This document shows, piece by piece, positions 24,108-31,900 of a stretch of DNA of 32,010 nt (positions are counted from its first letter, which is position 1; each line of letters begins with the position of its first letter). Under the pieces are notes generated by a model. That model was given only the letters and a program-made list of their open reading frames with translations, was not told the DNA's origin and searched no databases. The stretch comes from Opitutia bacterium. Its GTDB lineage: Bacteria; Verrucomicrobiota; Verrucomicrobiia; Opitutales; UBA953. The stretch spans positions 1 through 32,010 of the forward strand of contig CANBWJ010000005.1 in NCBI GenBank assembly GCA_947373115.1, in the 5' to 3' direction. A program made the position numbers and the translations under genes.

Positions 24108-25744
24108 CCTCCGGTCGCTCGGCATTCCTTCGCAACCCCATCGTGCAATCCTGGGTCGGCATCGGACTGACTGCCGTTTTACTTTTCTTTTCCTTTCCGC
24201 CCGTCGGACATCCCTTCATCGCTTTTATCGCACTCGTTCCCGCGATCCTGGCTTCAACGCAAAACCCTTCATTCTCCTGCTGGCGGAAAGCGGCTTTCAC
24301 TTGCAGCTGGATCCTTTGGATCAGTCTACTCATCTGGCTGCGCCACGTCTACCCGCCACTCGGTTACATCGGCCTCATTTTTTTGACCGCGTACTGCGCC
24401 CTTTATTTATTCAGCTGGCTTATTTTTTTACGCTGGGTTTTTCCAACGACGAAAGGTGCAAGCATCGGTTATCGCGTTCTCGTTCTTCTAGGTACCGCTG
24501 GAGCCTGGGGGACGCTGGAATGGATTCGTGGAAATTTCTTAACTGGATTCGCTTGGCTCCCCCTTTCCGCCAGCCAGGAATCTAACCCTGTTTTACTCAG
24601 CCTCTGCTCGTGGGTCGGACCCTACGGACTCTCCGTCCTACTGGTCATGATCAACCTGGGGCTCGCCAGCTGGATTATTCGTATGGTGCGCTTAGCCCGA
24701 GACACCCATGTAACCAGGCCCGCCACCACGACCGATTGGCTCTCACGCCTCACCCCCGAACTTTACCTCGGACTTTCACCCCTGCTCTTAGGCTTCGTCG
24801 TTTTTGGCAATAACATCCAAAGCCGCATGAATTACCCTACCGATTCGCTGATGGTTGGTATAGTGCAGACGGACTTTGATCCCAACGCCAAGTGGGATTC
24901 CCACCGCCTCGAAAATCACCTCCAAAAAATTACCGAGTTCACCAAGGCAGCCGCCCTGCCCGACAGCCAGGGGCAGCGCCCCGATTTTATTCTTTGGCCC
25001 GAAGCCGCCCTGCCGCTGACGCTAAATAATTATCGTTACGTGGAAATACTCCGCGAACTGTCGCAGCAAACTCAGACCCCCCTCGTGATTGGTGCAATTG
25101 ATAAACGCGATGAGGGCTACAGCAACAGCGTCGCCGTAGTCACCGAGCGCGGAATTCAATCTCCCGTTTACGCCAAACGACACTTAGTGCCTTTCGGGGA
25201 ATACGTCCCCATGGCCAGCGTTTTACCACTCCGAAAAGTTGTACCCATCGCTGAAGATTGCGTTGCTGGAAATAGCCCCTCTCTCCTCACCGTGACCAAT
25301 CGCCAAGGCCAAAGCTTCCAAGGTGGGGCATTGGTTTGCTATGAAGATGTTTTTCCTGAACTCGCCCGTGAACACGCCCTCGCGGGAGCCGACTTCCTCA
25401 TCGTGGTCACCAACGACGCTTGGTACGGACGCGAGATGGGTGCTTATCAACACGCCGCACACTCCGCCCTCCTCGTAGCCTCCACTGGCTTACCGATGGT
25501 ACGTTGCGGTAATGCCGGCTGGAGCGGCAGCATCAATGCCACTGGCCTCAGTCAGGCGGTGACCGCCTCAGGTCAGCCCGCAGACACGATTTATTTTGCC
25601 GGTCAACGCAAGCTCAGCCCCATTATCCCGAAGCCCAAAGGCTTACCGCACACTCCCTGGGTCCGTTACGGTGATTGGGCTATCGCACTGGGAACCGCAC
25701 TCGCAGCCCTTGCGCTTTATCGACGACGCCAATTGGCCAATTAG
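24104..25744 (+). CDS. lnt: Apolipoprotein N-acyltransferase
   Basis: A 546-residue inner-membrane enzyme that adds the third acyl chain to the N-terminal cysteine of lipoproteins. About six or seven hydrophobic segments fill residues 12-235. The periplasmic nitrilase-like domain follows, with the catalytic triad Glu300 (WPEAALP), Lys358 (YAKRHLVPFGEYVP) and Cys412 (LVCYEDVFPEL). NDAWYGREMGAYQHAAHSALLVASTGLPMVRCGNAG is the expected downstream block. A last membrane segment near 525-540 ends RRRQLAN. AGAGGT precedes the start, and the ATG overlaps the secA stop (ATGA), implying coupled translation and a secretion/lipoprotein-maturation operon. The stop is 3 nt from that of the convergent hypothetical gene. 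Confidence 0.96.
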   Translation: MTSGRSAFLRNPIVQSWVGIGLTAVLLFFSFPPVGHPFIAFIALVPAILASTQNPSFSCWRKAAFTCSWILWISLLIWLRHVYPPLGYIGLIFLTAYCALYLFSWLIFLRWVFPTTKGASIGYRVLVLLGTAGAWGTLEWIRGNFLTGFAWLPLSASQESNPVLLSLCSWVGPYGLSVLLVMINLGLASWIIRMVRLARDTHVTRPATTTDWLSRLTPELYLGLSPLLLGFVVFGNNIQSRMNYPTDSLMVGIVQTDFDPNAKWDSHRLENHLQKITEFTKAAALPDSQGQRPDFILWPEAALPLTLNNYRYVEILRELSQQTQTPLVIGAIDKRDEGYSNSVAVVTERGIQSPVYAKRHLVPFGEYVPMASVLPLRKVVPIAEDCVAGNSPSLLTVTNRQGQSFQGGALVCYEDVFPELAREHALAGADFLIVVTNDAWYGREMGAYQHAAHSALLVASTGLPMVRCGNAGWSGSINATGLSQAVTASGQPADTIYFAGQRKLSPIIPKPKGLPHTPWVRYGDWAIALGTALAALALYRRRQLAN

Positions 25745-25747
25745 GAA

Positions 25748-26497
25748 TTAGCGACGGCTCTTACCACCACCCGAGGGGGCTTCACCTTCGGGACCTTCGG
25801 CTTCTTCCGCGCCTTCATCTTCGTCCCACTTTAACTTGCCCTCGAATTCCTTATCGAGCTTCTCGTCATCTTCCACTTCAGGCAAATCAGCGATATCTTC
25901 CGCCGCCGAACTTGCACGTGCTGGCTTATCGTCATCATCATCTTCACCAGGAACTTCGTGACCTTGTGGTACGAATTCTAAAATGTCGGTAATTTCTTCG
26001 AACGGGTGAATGTCGCGTCCTTCAATCATGGCCTGGTTGCGCAATTCACTGAGCTGTTCATCCACGTCTTCAATGGTGAGCTTTTGTTCGAGCTTAATGG
26101 TGTCGTTGATTAACTTTACCCGCAGACGCATGATATGCTCTAAGAAGTCAGCGTAAGAACCCTTGTCCCCGTCCTTGATGTTCGGGAGGGCGAAGAGTTG
26201 CTCTTCGGAATCTAAAATGTGTTCGGCCACGCGTGCGAGACGCACAACCTCATCCTTGTCGCTGATCGAGTGAACTTGGAACGGCACAAAAGCGGCCTCG
26301 AGAATTTCATTCGATAAACCGTATTCGCGCAACGGATCCATCATATCCAAAACCCATGGAAGCTGAAAGGGGTCTAAGATGCCTAAACCGTCTGGCTCGT
26401 AGTGCTTGGGGTCTGAATTTTCTTTCACCCACCAAGTGCCCTTTTCTTTGTTATTACGAATCGTGCACCAAAGCAGCTTAGAGGTCGTGACAGCCAT
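25748..26497 (-). CDS. Hypothetical acidic protein
   Basis: Not recognised. 249 residues from ATG 26497 (MAVTTSKLLWCTIRNNKEKGTWWVKE). The N-terminal half looks globular, with aromatic and hydrophobic positions (ILDPFQLPWVLDMMDPLREYG; AAFVPFQVHSISDKDEVVRLARVAEHILDSEEQLFALP). A helical, coiled-coil-like stretch follows (about 125-165, LRVKLINDTIKLEQKLTIEDVDEQLSELRNQ). The last third is a low-complexity, very acidic tail (GEDDDDDK, EDEGAEEAEGPEGEA) that finishes with Gly and basic residues (GGGKSRR). There is no signal peptide, membrane segment or metal motif, so it is probably cytoplasmic. A longer form from a TTG at 26542 is unlikely. It is divergent from pyrD and tail-to-tail with lnt. Confidence 0.75.
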   Translation of the reverse strand: MAVTTSKLLWCTIRNNKEKGTWWVKENSDPKHYEPDGLGILDPFQLPWVLDMMDPLREYGLSNEILEAAFVPFQVHSISDKDEVVRLARVAEHILDSEEQLFALPNIKDGDKGSYADFLEHIMRLRVKLINDTIKLEQKLTIEDVDEQLSELRNQAMIEGRDIHPFEEITDILEFVPQGHEVPGEDDDDDKPARASSAAEDIADLPEVEDDEKLDKEFEGKLKWDEDEGAEEAEGPEGEAPSGGGKSRR

Positions 26498-26587
26498 GGG
26501 TGGTTGATTTGGCGAAGTTCTCGTTGGAGTCAAGAAGGGCAATTTTTATTCCTTTTTAGGCCAACCCCTCCTTCTCCGCTTTCCTTC

Positions 26588-26613
26588 TAAGATTTCACCC
26601 GTACGGTGAGGGA
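26588..26613 (+). promoter_or_regulatory. pyrD translation-control hairpin and start-site region
   Basis: A hairpin directly before pyrD: TTTCACC (26593-26599), loop CGTAC, GGTGAGG (26605-26611), 7 bp with two possible G-U pairs. Its right arm is the ribosome-binding sequence GGTGAGGG, which ends 1-2 nt before the ATG. A -10-like TAAGAT sits at 26588-26593, placing the predicted transcription start within CACCCG (26596-26601). No good -35 is visible. The layout resembles the known pyrC/pyrD control in enteric bacteria; homology of mechanism is inferred, not shown. Confidence 0.45.
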
Positions 26614-27666
26614 ATGTCTTTTCTGTACGAAAAAGTACTCTCCAAGGCACTCTACGCCATGGACCCCGAAAAGGCCCACCAAGTGGGGCTGCGCGGCATG
26701 GGGCTGCTGGGTGCGATAGCCCCACTGCGTTCACTCATGGAACGCTCCCTTCTGCCGACTGGAGCCAAGCCAATCCAGGCTTTTGGTTTATCTTTCCCCA
26801 ATCATGTGGGTCTGGCAGCGGGCTTTGATAAAGATGGCATCGGCTGGCGCGGAGCGGCAGCCCTCGGCTTCGGCCACGTCGAAGTCGGCACGGTTACCAG
26901 ACATGCTCAAGCGGGCAATGAACGCCCACGCGTTTTTCGTTATCCCAATTTAAAAGCGGTCGTTAACTCCTACGGCTTTCCCAATGCCGGTGCGGAAGCC
27001 CTTCTGCAGCGATTGTCGAAACAGCCGGGTCGTGGCCAACGAGTCTGTCCACTCGGAATTAATATCGGTAAATCTAAAATCACCCCACTCGAAGAAGCAC
27101 AGGAAGATTACCTCTACTCTTTTAAATTACTCGCACCACTGGCCGACTACCTCGTCGTCAACATCAGCAGTCCCAACACGCCCGGACTCCGCGCCCTGCA
27201 GGATCGAGCCCCACTCGTGCAATTACTCTCCACGCTCTCACGCGAGAACCGCCAAACGGTCGGTGGCCCCGTGCCCTTACTTCTGAAAGTCGCACCCGAT
27301 CTCAACCCGCATCAACTCGAAGACATTCTTTCCGTCGTCAGCGAAACCGGCTTTGCCGGCATCATCGCCACCAACACCACGATTACCCGACCTCCAGGCA
27401 CCGAAGCCTGCGTAACCAAGGGCGGCCTCAGCGGTCAACCGCTCCTCGAGCGTTCACTCAAAGTGGTGCGCTTCTTACACCAAACTTCCAGAGGCAAGAT
27501 TCCCATCATTGGTTGCGGTGGTATCACGTGTGCAGCTGATGCTGGACGATTCATGGACGAGGGTGCCTGCCTGGTGCAGGTTTACTCTGGACTCGTTTTC
27601 AAAGGCCCAAGCCTAGCGACTGAAATCTCCGAGGGGCTGGCGTGGCGTCAACGCCCCTGGATCTAA
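26614..27666 (+). CDS. pyrD: Dihydroorotate dehydrogenase (quinone), class 2
   Basis: A 350-residue FMN enzyme at the inner membrane that oxidises dihydroorotate to orotate with quinone, the fourth step of UMP synthesis. The class 2 N-terminal membrane-associating helices are present (MSFLYEKVLSKALYAMDPEKAHQVGL). The FMN barrel follows with FPNHVGLAAGFDKDG, VGTVTRHAQAGNERPRVFR, the active-site loop VVNISSPNTPGLRALQ with the catalytic serine, LLKVAPDL, GIIATNTTI and IIGCGGITCAADAGRFMDEGACLVQVYSGLVFKGP. GGTGAGGG is a strong ribosome-binding site but sits within a hairpin. It is convergent with the SOUL-family gene, the stops 3 nt apart. Confidence 0.97.
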   Translation: MSFLYEKVLSKALYAMDPEKAHQVGLRGMGLLGAIAPLRSLMERSLLPTGAKPIQAFGLSFPNHVGLAAGFDKDGIGWRGAAALGFGHVEVGTVTRHAQAGNERPRVFRYPNLKAVVNSYGFPNAGAEALLQRLSKQPGRGQRVCPLGINIGKSKITPLEEAQEDYLYSFKLLAPLADYLVVNISSPNTPGLRALQDRAPLVQLLSTLSRENRQTVGGPVPLLLKVAPDLNPHQLEDILSVVSETGFAGIIATNTTITRPPGTEACVTKGGLSGQPLLERSLKVVRFLHQTSRGKIPIIGCGGITCAADAGRFMDEGACLVQVYSGLVFKGPSLATEISEGLAWRQRPWI

Positions 27667-27669
27667 AGG

Positions 27670-28212
27670 TTATTTCTTGCGCAGCGGAATGTGCACTTCC
27701 GACTGCTTAAAGAAGAACGGGACGAACGGACTATTCCAATAAACAGCGTAAGGCTCACCCGACGTTTCGTATTCTTTCTGCGTCAGCAACCAAGCCTTCA
27801 ACGTCGCCAATCCTTCTGCGTAATTCTCTTCACTGTAGGAGCCGCGAATACCGACTGCCGCCACTAATCGCTCCGGCATAGTTTGGAATTTCACTTCCGC
27901 GTTTGGCTGCAAATCCGTGCGCACTGAAGACACGGGATCCATATAAAAGACCATCACTCCCGGCTGCATCCTCGCCTCCACGGGTGCGGTCATTGGCAAA
28001 TCGTTCGTACGAAGGTAGCGGAAAAGCTTTCCGAACATTTGATTATTACTGGAAAAATAACCCTCCGCCGAATCGGTCAGCATCAAGCGGGCAGCGGGCA
28101 AAGTCTTTACCTCGCAAACCCCCGGAGCGGTCCGCGGGTAAGCTTCCTCGGTACCGCGGGCGAATGATGGTAAAAGTGAAGACATAAGGATAAGAAAGAG
28201 GGGTGCTTTCAT
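27670..28212 (-). CDS. SOUL-family (haem-binding-like) periplasmic protein
   Basis: A 180-residue protein with an N-terminal signal peptide (MKAPLFLILMSSLLPSFARG), so it is probably periplasmic. The rest matches the SOUL/HBP fold: KTLPAARLMLTDSAEGYFSSNNQMFGKLFRYLRTNDLPMTAPVEARM includes the hallmark MTAPV block, followed by YMDPVSSVRTDLQPNAEV, VAAVGIRGSYSEENYAEGLATLKAWL and YAVYWNSPFVPFFFKQSEVHI. Vertebrate members bind haem or porphyrins; in bacteria the ligand is usually untested, so haem binding is only a possibility. ATG 28212 fits the signal peptide. The next gene, DUF502, runs divergently with about 95 bp between the start codons. Confidence 0.85.
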   Translation of the reverse strand: MKAPLFLILMSSLLPSFARGTEEAYPRTAPGVCEVKTLPAARLMLTDSAEGYFSSNNQMFGKLFRYLRTNDLPMTAPVEARMQPGVMVFYMDPVSSVRTDLQPNAEVKFQTMPERLVAAVGIRGSYSEENYAEGLATLKAWLLTQKEYETSGEPYAVYWNSPFVPFFFKQSEVHIPLRKK

Positions 28213-28307
28213 CTGTTATTGAGTATATTCGATATCACCAAGATAGCAATGAGTAGGTGGAGATTGACGCTCCTTGCGTCCCCCTGAAAAAGGCTTTTCT
28301 TCATACC

Positions 28308-28988
28308 ATGCCCAATCCGCTAGAAAAACCGTCTTACGGGTCACGCCTAGGACATAATTTCCTGACCGGCATGTTCCTAGTCCTACCCATCGGACTCACG
28401 TTCTACGTGGTTTCAATCTTGGTTGGACTCATCGCCGCACCCGTTCAATCCGTCCTGCAAACCTTGTTGCCGATTGTCCTCAAAGATTCGGGCTACACAC
28501 CTGATTTTTCGTCCGGCCCGATGTACGGCGCCTTGGTACTCGTCTCTGCCCTCATCATGGCGGTGATACTGATCAGCCTCGGTTGGCTTTCGAAACGAAT
28601 CTTCGGTCGACTGTTTAAAGCCTGGTTTGCCTTCATCATCGAACGCATGCCCGGCTTGGGGGCACTTTATAATACCATTAAACAAATGGTCGATGCCCTC
28701 AGCGGTCGTAATAAAGACACGTTCCGTCGCGTGGTGCTTGTCCAGTATCCCCGAGCTAATTGCTGGAGCATCGCCTTCGTCACTCAAGAAAATCCTGAAA
28801 CCCTCTCTAATGCCATCGGCCAAAAAGTGGTGAATGTGTTCGTACCCTCTGCACCTGCACCGACCGCTGGCTTCGTCCTCCAAGTACCCGTCGATGAAAT
28901 TAAAGAAACTAAACTCACCGTCCCTGAAGCCATCGGACTGCTCATGAGTTTCGGTGCCGTTGTTCCACAGTCTAAGCTTAAGAGTTAA
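28308..28988 (+). CDS. DUF502 family inner-membrane protein
   Basis: A 226-residue protein of unknown function. The N-terminus is short and basic, then come two membrane segments (about residues 16-45, FLTGMFLVLPIGLTFYVVSILVG, and about 72-95, GALVLVSALIMAVILISLGWL). The conserved DUF502 block RMPGLGALYNTIKQMVDAL follows, then a soluble domain with VVLVQYPRANCWSIAFVT and VNVFVPSAPAPTAGFVLQVP. The ATG at 28308 was preferred over an in-frame GTG at 28257, since the extra residues lack conservation and membrane character. The stop codon is directly followed by the ATG of the RecO-like gene (TAAATG), which indicates an operon, although no functional link between DUF502 and repair is known. Confidence 0.9.
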   Translation: MPNPLEKPSYGSRLGHNFLTGMFLVLPIGLTFYVVSILVGLIAAPVQSVLQTLLPIVLKDSGYTPDFSSGPMYGALVLVSALIMAVILISLGWLSKRIFGRLFKAWFAFIIERMPGLGALYNTIKQMVDALSGRNKDTFRRVVLVQYPRANCWSIAFVTQENPETLSNAIGQKVVNVFVPSAPAPTAGFVLQVPVDEIKETKLTVPEAIGLLMSFGAVVPQSKLKS

Positions 28989-29591
28989 ATGTCCGCCGCC
29001 ACGCTGCGATGCCTCGTTCTCGGGCGTGACCCCTCAGGCGAATCACACACCCTGCTCACCTTACTTGAACCGTCTCAAGGCTTAGAGCGTTGCCTTATTC
29101 GTCAAACACGTAGCAAACAAACGACCGCACCTGATTTGTTCGACGAGTGTGAAATCACCCTCGAACGCGCCAAAGATGGCGGCAACCGTTTTGCCCGCGA
29201 CTATCGACTGCTCCATCGCTTCTCTGGCATCGCTAAAAATCATCGCACCCTCGAACGCGCCTGTCGCTTTGCCAACATGGTGCGGCGTAATCCGCCGCCA
29301 CCTGAATCCGCCGAAGTCTGCTACCGCATCGCACTCGAGACTTTCACTGCGATGGCCGAACGCCCTCGACCCGATTGTGCTTACTTCAAGGGACTCTGGC
29401 TCATGATTAAAGACGGTGGCTGGCCCGTGCATGAACATTGGCTCGGCAATTTAGGGAGTCGCCAAGCCCAAGCAGCGTCCATTCTCACACAGCCACTCGA
29501 TGCCCAAAGCACCGATGAAGAAGCGGTGACCAAACTTTCGATCGACCTTGAACGCTGGGCCGCTGGGGAAATTCACTTCGTGCTTCCCTGA
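28989..29591 (+). CDS. RecO-like DNA repair protein
   Basis: A 200-residue protein, short compared with E. coli RecO (242). The N-terminal part (TLRCLVLGRDPSGESHTLLTLLEPSQGLERCLIRQTRS) fits the RecO OB-fold, which begins with a similar pattern. The helical C-terminal part (about 80-195: HRTLERACRFANMVRRN, ESAEVCYRIALETFTAMAERP, AYFKGLWLMIKDGGWPVHEHW) fits the RecO helical bundle. No four-cysteine zinc finger is present. RecO loads RecA with RecR in gap repair. The start abuts the DUF502 stop and the stop overlaps the next ATG by one base (TGATG), so this is the middle gene of a tight operon with a nuclease/helicase. The assignment rests on pattern and context and is moderately sure. Confidence 0.7.
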   Translation: MSAATLRCLVLGRDPSGESHTLLTLLEPSQGLERCLIRQTRSKQTTAPDLFDECEITLERAKDGGNRFARDYRLLHRFSGIAKNHRTLERACRFANMVRRNPPPPESAEVCYRIALETFTAMAERPRPDCAYFKGLWLMIKDGGWPVHEHWLGNLGSRQAQAASILTQPLDAQSTDEEAVTKLSIDLERWAAGEIHFVLP

Positions 29592-31885
29592 TGCGGATCG
29601 ATATCAAAGCCAAACGCATCGAGGTCAGCGCCCAAGAGTTTGCCACCTTCCGTCCGGGACCAGGCGCCGGCGCCAGCAGCTCACCCTGGCGTGCCGAAGC
29701 GGGCCGACAATGGCACGAAACCATGCGCCTGCAGGCCACCGCCGAAAATTCGGCGTGGGTTTTTGAACAACCCAGCCAGTGCGAAATCTCCGCCTTGGGC
29801 TGGAAGATTATCGTCACGGGTCGCACCGATCAACAATGCTTCACCGACGGCCGATTGCACATTCGGGAAATTAAAACCGTTATCACGACCCTACCCCGTC
29901 GTCCCGAATTCCTGCAACAACGCTACGCCCACCACTTCCTGCAACTCGGCACCTACTGCCACGCCGCTCGCTTTCTTCCGAGCATTCAAGAAGTCATCGG
30001 CGAACTCGTTTTTGTCGACCCCACCGACGGCACCAAGCAAACCGTGCCGTTACCCGCAAGCGCCGAAAGCGATTTACTCAAACAGGCTGAAGTCATCGCC
30101 GCTCACGCCGAAAACCGCCGGGCAAGTCACGCCCGCCTCCTCAACCTCCCACACCGAATTCCATTCAAGGAACCTCGCCCCGAATGGCTTCAGTCCTGCG
30201 CCGACCTTGAACAGGCAACCCTCGAATCGCGCCAACGCCTCATGGTCGCACCGACTGGCTTTGGTAAAACTTCTGCCGCCCTTCATCACGGGCTTTCCTT
30301 ATTACGCAGTGGTAGCGTAGGCCGACTGCTCTACGTGACCGGTAAAGGCACTGGTCAATTACAAGTCTTATCCGAACTGCGACGCCTTGCGCCATCCACT
30401 GAATTGCGCGCCCTCGTTCTTCGTCCTCGTGCCGAGCACGAGGTCGATGGCATGCCCGATGACATCGAAGAGATTCGCAAGAATTGGGCCCGCGCCGCCA
30501 TTGACCCCCAAGCCCTCCTCGCTGACGGCGCTGAGCTCCAACGTATTCGAGAGATCGGAAGGATTGCGGGCGTTCCTCCATGGGACATCACCAAGGCGAT
30601 GCTGGCACATGCCGAAGTGATTATCTGCGACTACAATTACGTCTTTTCACCGCGCAATCGCGCCGCCCTCGAGACCATTCCGGGATGGAACGATGGTGAT
30701 ACGATGTTGATTGTGGATGAAGCGCATAATCTCCCCGAGCGCGCGGCTGAGTGCCTCTCGATTCGCGATGATGCCAACGCAGCTGCCGTCTTCGCGCACA
30801 CGCTCCTGCAGTGCAAAGCCCCCGAGGCCTGGTGTCAGACGACTCAAGCCTGGGCCGATTTTTTACAACGTCTCCCGAAAGCCGATGCACTTTCACCCGA
30901 CGATCGCATGGAGGCGATGACACTCGCCGAGAAACTCGCCCGACTCGGCGAAACTTTCCCTTTAGACACCGACAACTTACCCGAGCCCGCACGCAATGCC
31001 GTTTGGAATGCAGCGCTCTGGTTAAAGCGACTCGAAGAAGCCGACCTCGGTTGGCTCCTCTGGTCTCCCAAAGCGGGCCAACTCAGCCTCGACTGCCTCA
31101 CCGCCGCCAAAGCGACCGGTGAACGCCTAACAGCGTTTTCCCATTTTCTACTAATGACGGCCACCCCAGGCCCCAAAGGTTCATTAGCCAACGAATGCGG
31201 ACTGGATCCCGATTTATTACACCGCACCGATGCCCTAGCACCTTGGCGCCACGGCGCGTACACCGTGGCGATTGATGGTCGGGTCGACACCCGACTGAAA
31301 ACTCGCGACAGCCATAGCAACCGTACAGCCGTTGCCCTCATCAAACTTTCCAACGAGGGTGCCGTCGCCGCCTTCTTCCCTTCTTATAAATACGCCGAAA
31401 CCATTGTAACCGAGATTCGGCGACTCCACCCCGAAGCCGCCATCGCCCTTCAACCCCGCGGACTCGGCCCCGATGGCACCGCCCGCTTCGTCGAAGATGC
31501 CCTCAAGCCCTCCGTCATACTTTGCCTCATCCTCGGCGGTTCACTGGGCGAAGGCGTCGATATGCTCGGCGGAAAAATTCGTTCCGCTGTCGTCGTCGGA
31601 CCCGCCCTCCCCGAAGTCAACGCCCTGCAAGAAGCGCGTCGCAAAATGTTCGTGGAAGATGGTGCCGAAGACCCCTTCGCCCTCGCCTACATCCGCCCCG
31701 GCATGCGCAAAGTGAATCAAGCCCTCGGACGCCTAGTCCGCGCCCCAGGCCACACGGCTCGCGTGCTCCTGCATTGCCGTCGGTTCGCCGACGAGAGTTA
31801 TAAAAACCTCCTCTCCAACGAATACGGCGAACCCGAAATCGTGACCGACGACGAGGGGTTCAATCAGTGGATTACGAAGAGCTGA
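29591..31885 (+). CDS. PD-(D/E)XK nuclease fused to XPD/DinG-type helicase
   Basis: A 764-residue two-domain protein. Residues 1-170 carry the RecB-family nuclease motif series: GRQWHET (39-45), Asp80 in GRTD, Glu93/Lys95 in REIKT, and Gln118/Tyr122 in QLGTY. Residues about 195-764 are a superfamily 2 helicase of the XPD/DinG type: Walker A APTGFGKTSA (220-229), DEAH (376-379) in IVDEAHNLPERA, LLMTATPG, and motif VI NQALGRLVRAPGHTARVL. Between Walker A and DEAH the only cysteine is in ICDYNYVF, so the four cysteines that hold the 4Fe-4S cluster in XPD/DinG are missing. Such fusions fit DNA repair or processing of branched DNA. It overlaps the RecO-like gene by one base. A convergent membrane protein gene lies 15 nt beyond the stop. 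Confidence 0.88.
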   Translation: MRIDIKAKRIEVSAQEFATFRPGPGAGASSSPWRAEAGRQWHETMRLQATAENSAWVFEQPSQCEISALGWKIIVTGRTDQQCFTDGRLHIREIKTVITTLPRRPEFLQQRYAHHFLQLGTYCHAARFLPSIQEVIGELVFVDPTDGTKQTVPLPASAESDLLKQAEVIAAHAENRRASHARLLNLPHRIPFKEPRPEWLQSCADLEQATLESRQRLMVAPTGFGKTSAALHHGLSLLRSGSVGRLLYVTGKGTGQLQVLSELRRLAPSTELRALVLRPRAEHEVDGMPDDIEEIRKNWARAAIDPQALLADGAELQRIREIGRIAGVPPWDITKAMLAHAEVIICDYNYVFSPRNRAALETIPGWNDGDTMLIVDEAHNLPERAAECLSIRDDANAAAVFAHTLLQCKAPEAWCQTTQAWADFLQRLPKADALSPDDRMEAMTLAEKLARLGETFPLDTDNLPEPARNAVWNAALWLKRLEEADLGWLLWSPKAGQLSLDCLTAAKATGERLTAFSHFLLMTATPGPKGSLANECGLDPDLLHRTDALAPWRHGAYTVAIDGRVDTRLKTRDSHSNRTAVALIKLSNEGAVAAFFPSYKYAETIVTEIRRLHPEAAIALQPRGLGPDGTARFVEDALKPSVILCLILGGSLGEGVDMLGGKIRSAVVVGPALPEVNALQEARRKMFVEDGAEDPFALAYIRPGMRKVNQALGRLVRAPGHTARVLLHCRRFADESYKNLLSNEYGEPEIVTDDEGFNQWITKS

Positions 31886-31900
31886 TTAGCCCTTCGCAAA

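Noticed and set aside
31874-31897. Terminator between the helicase gene and the final partial gene
   Set aside because: The stem has a mismatch or wobble pairs and no T tract follows on either strand. It is better described as an imperfect inverted repeat.
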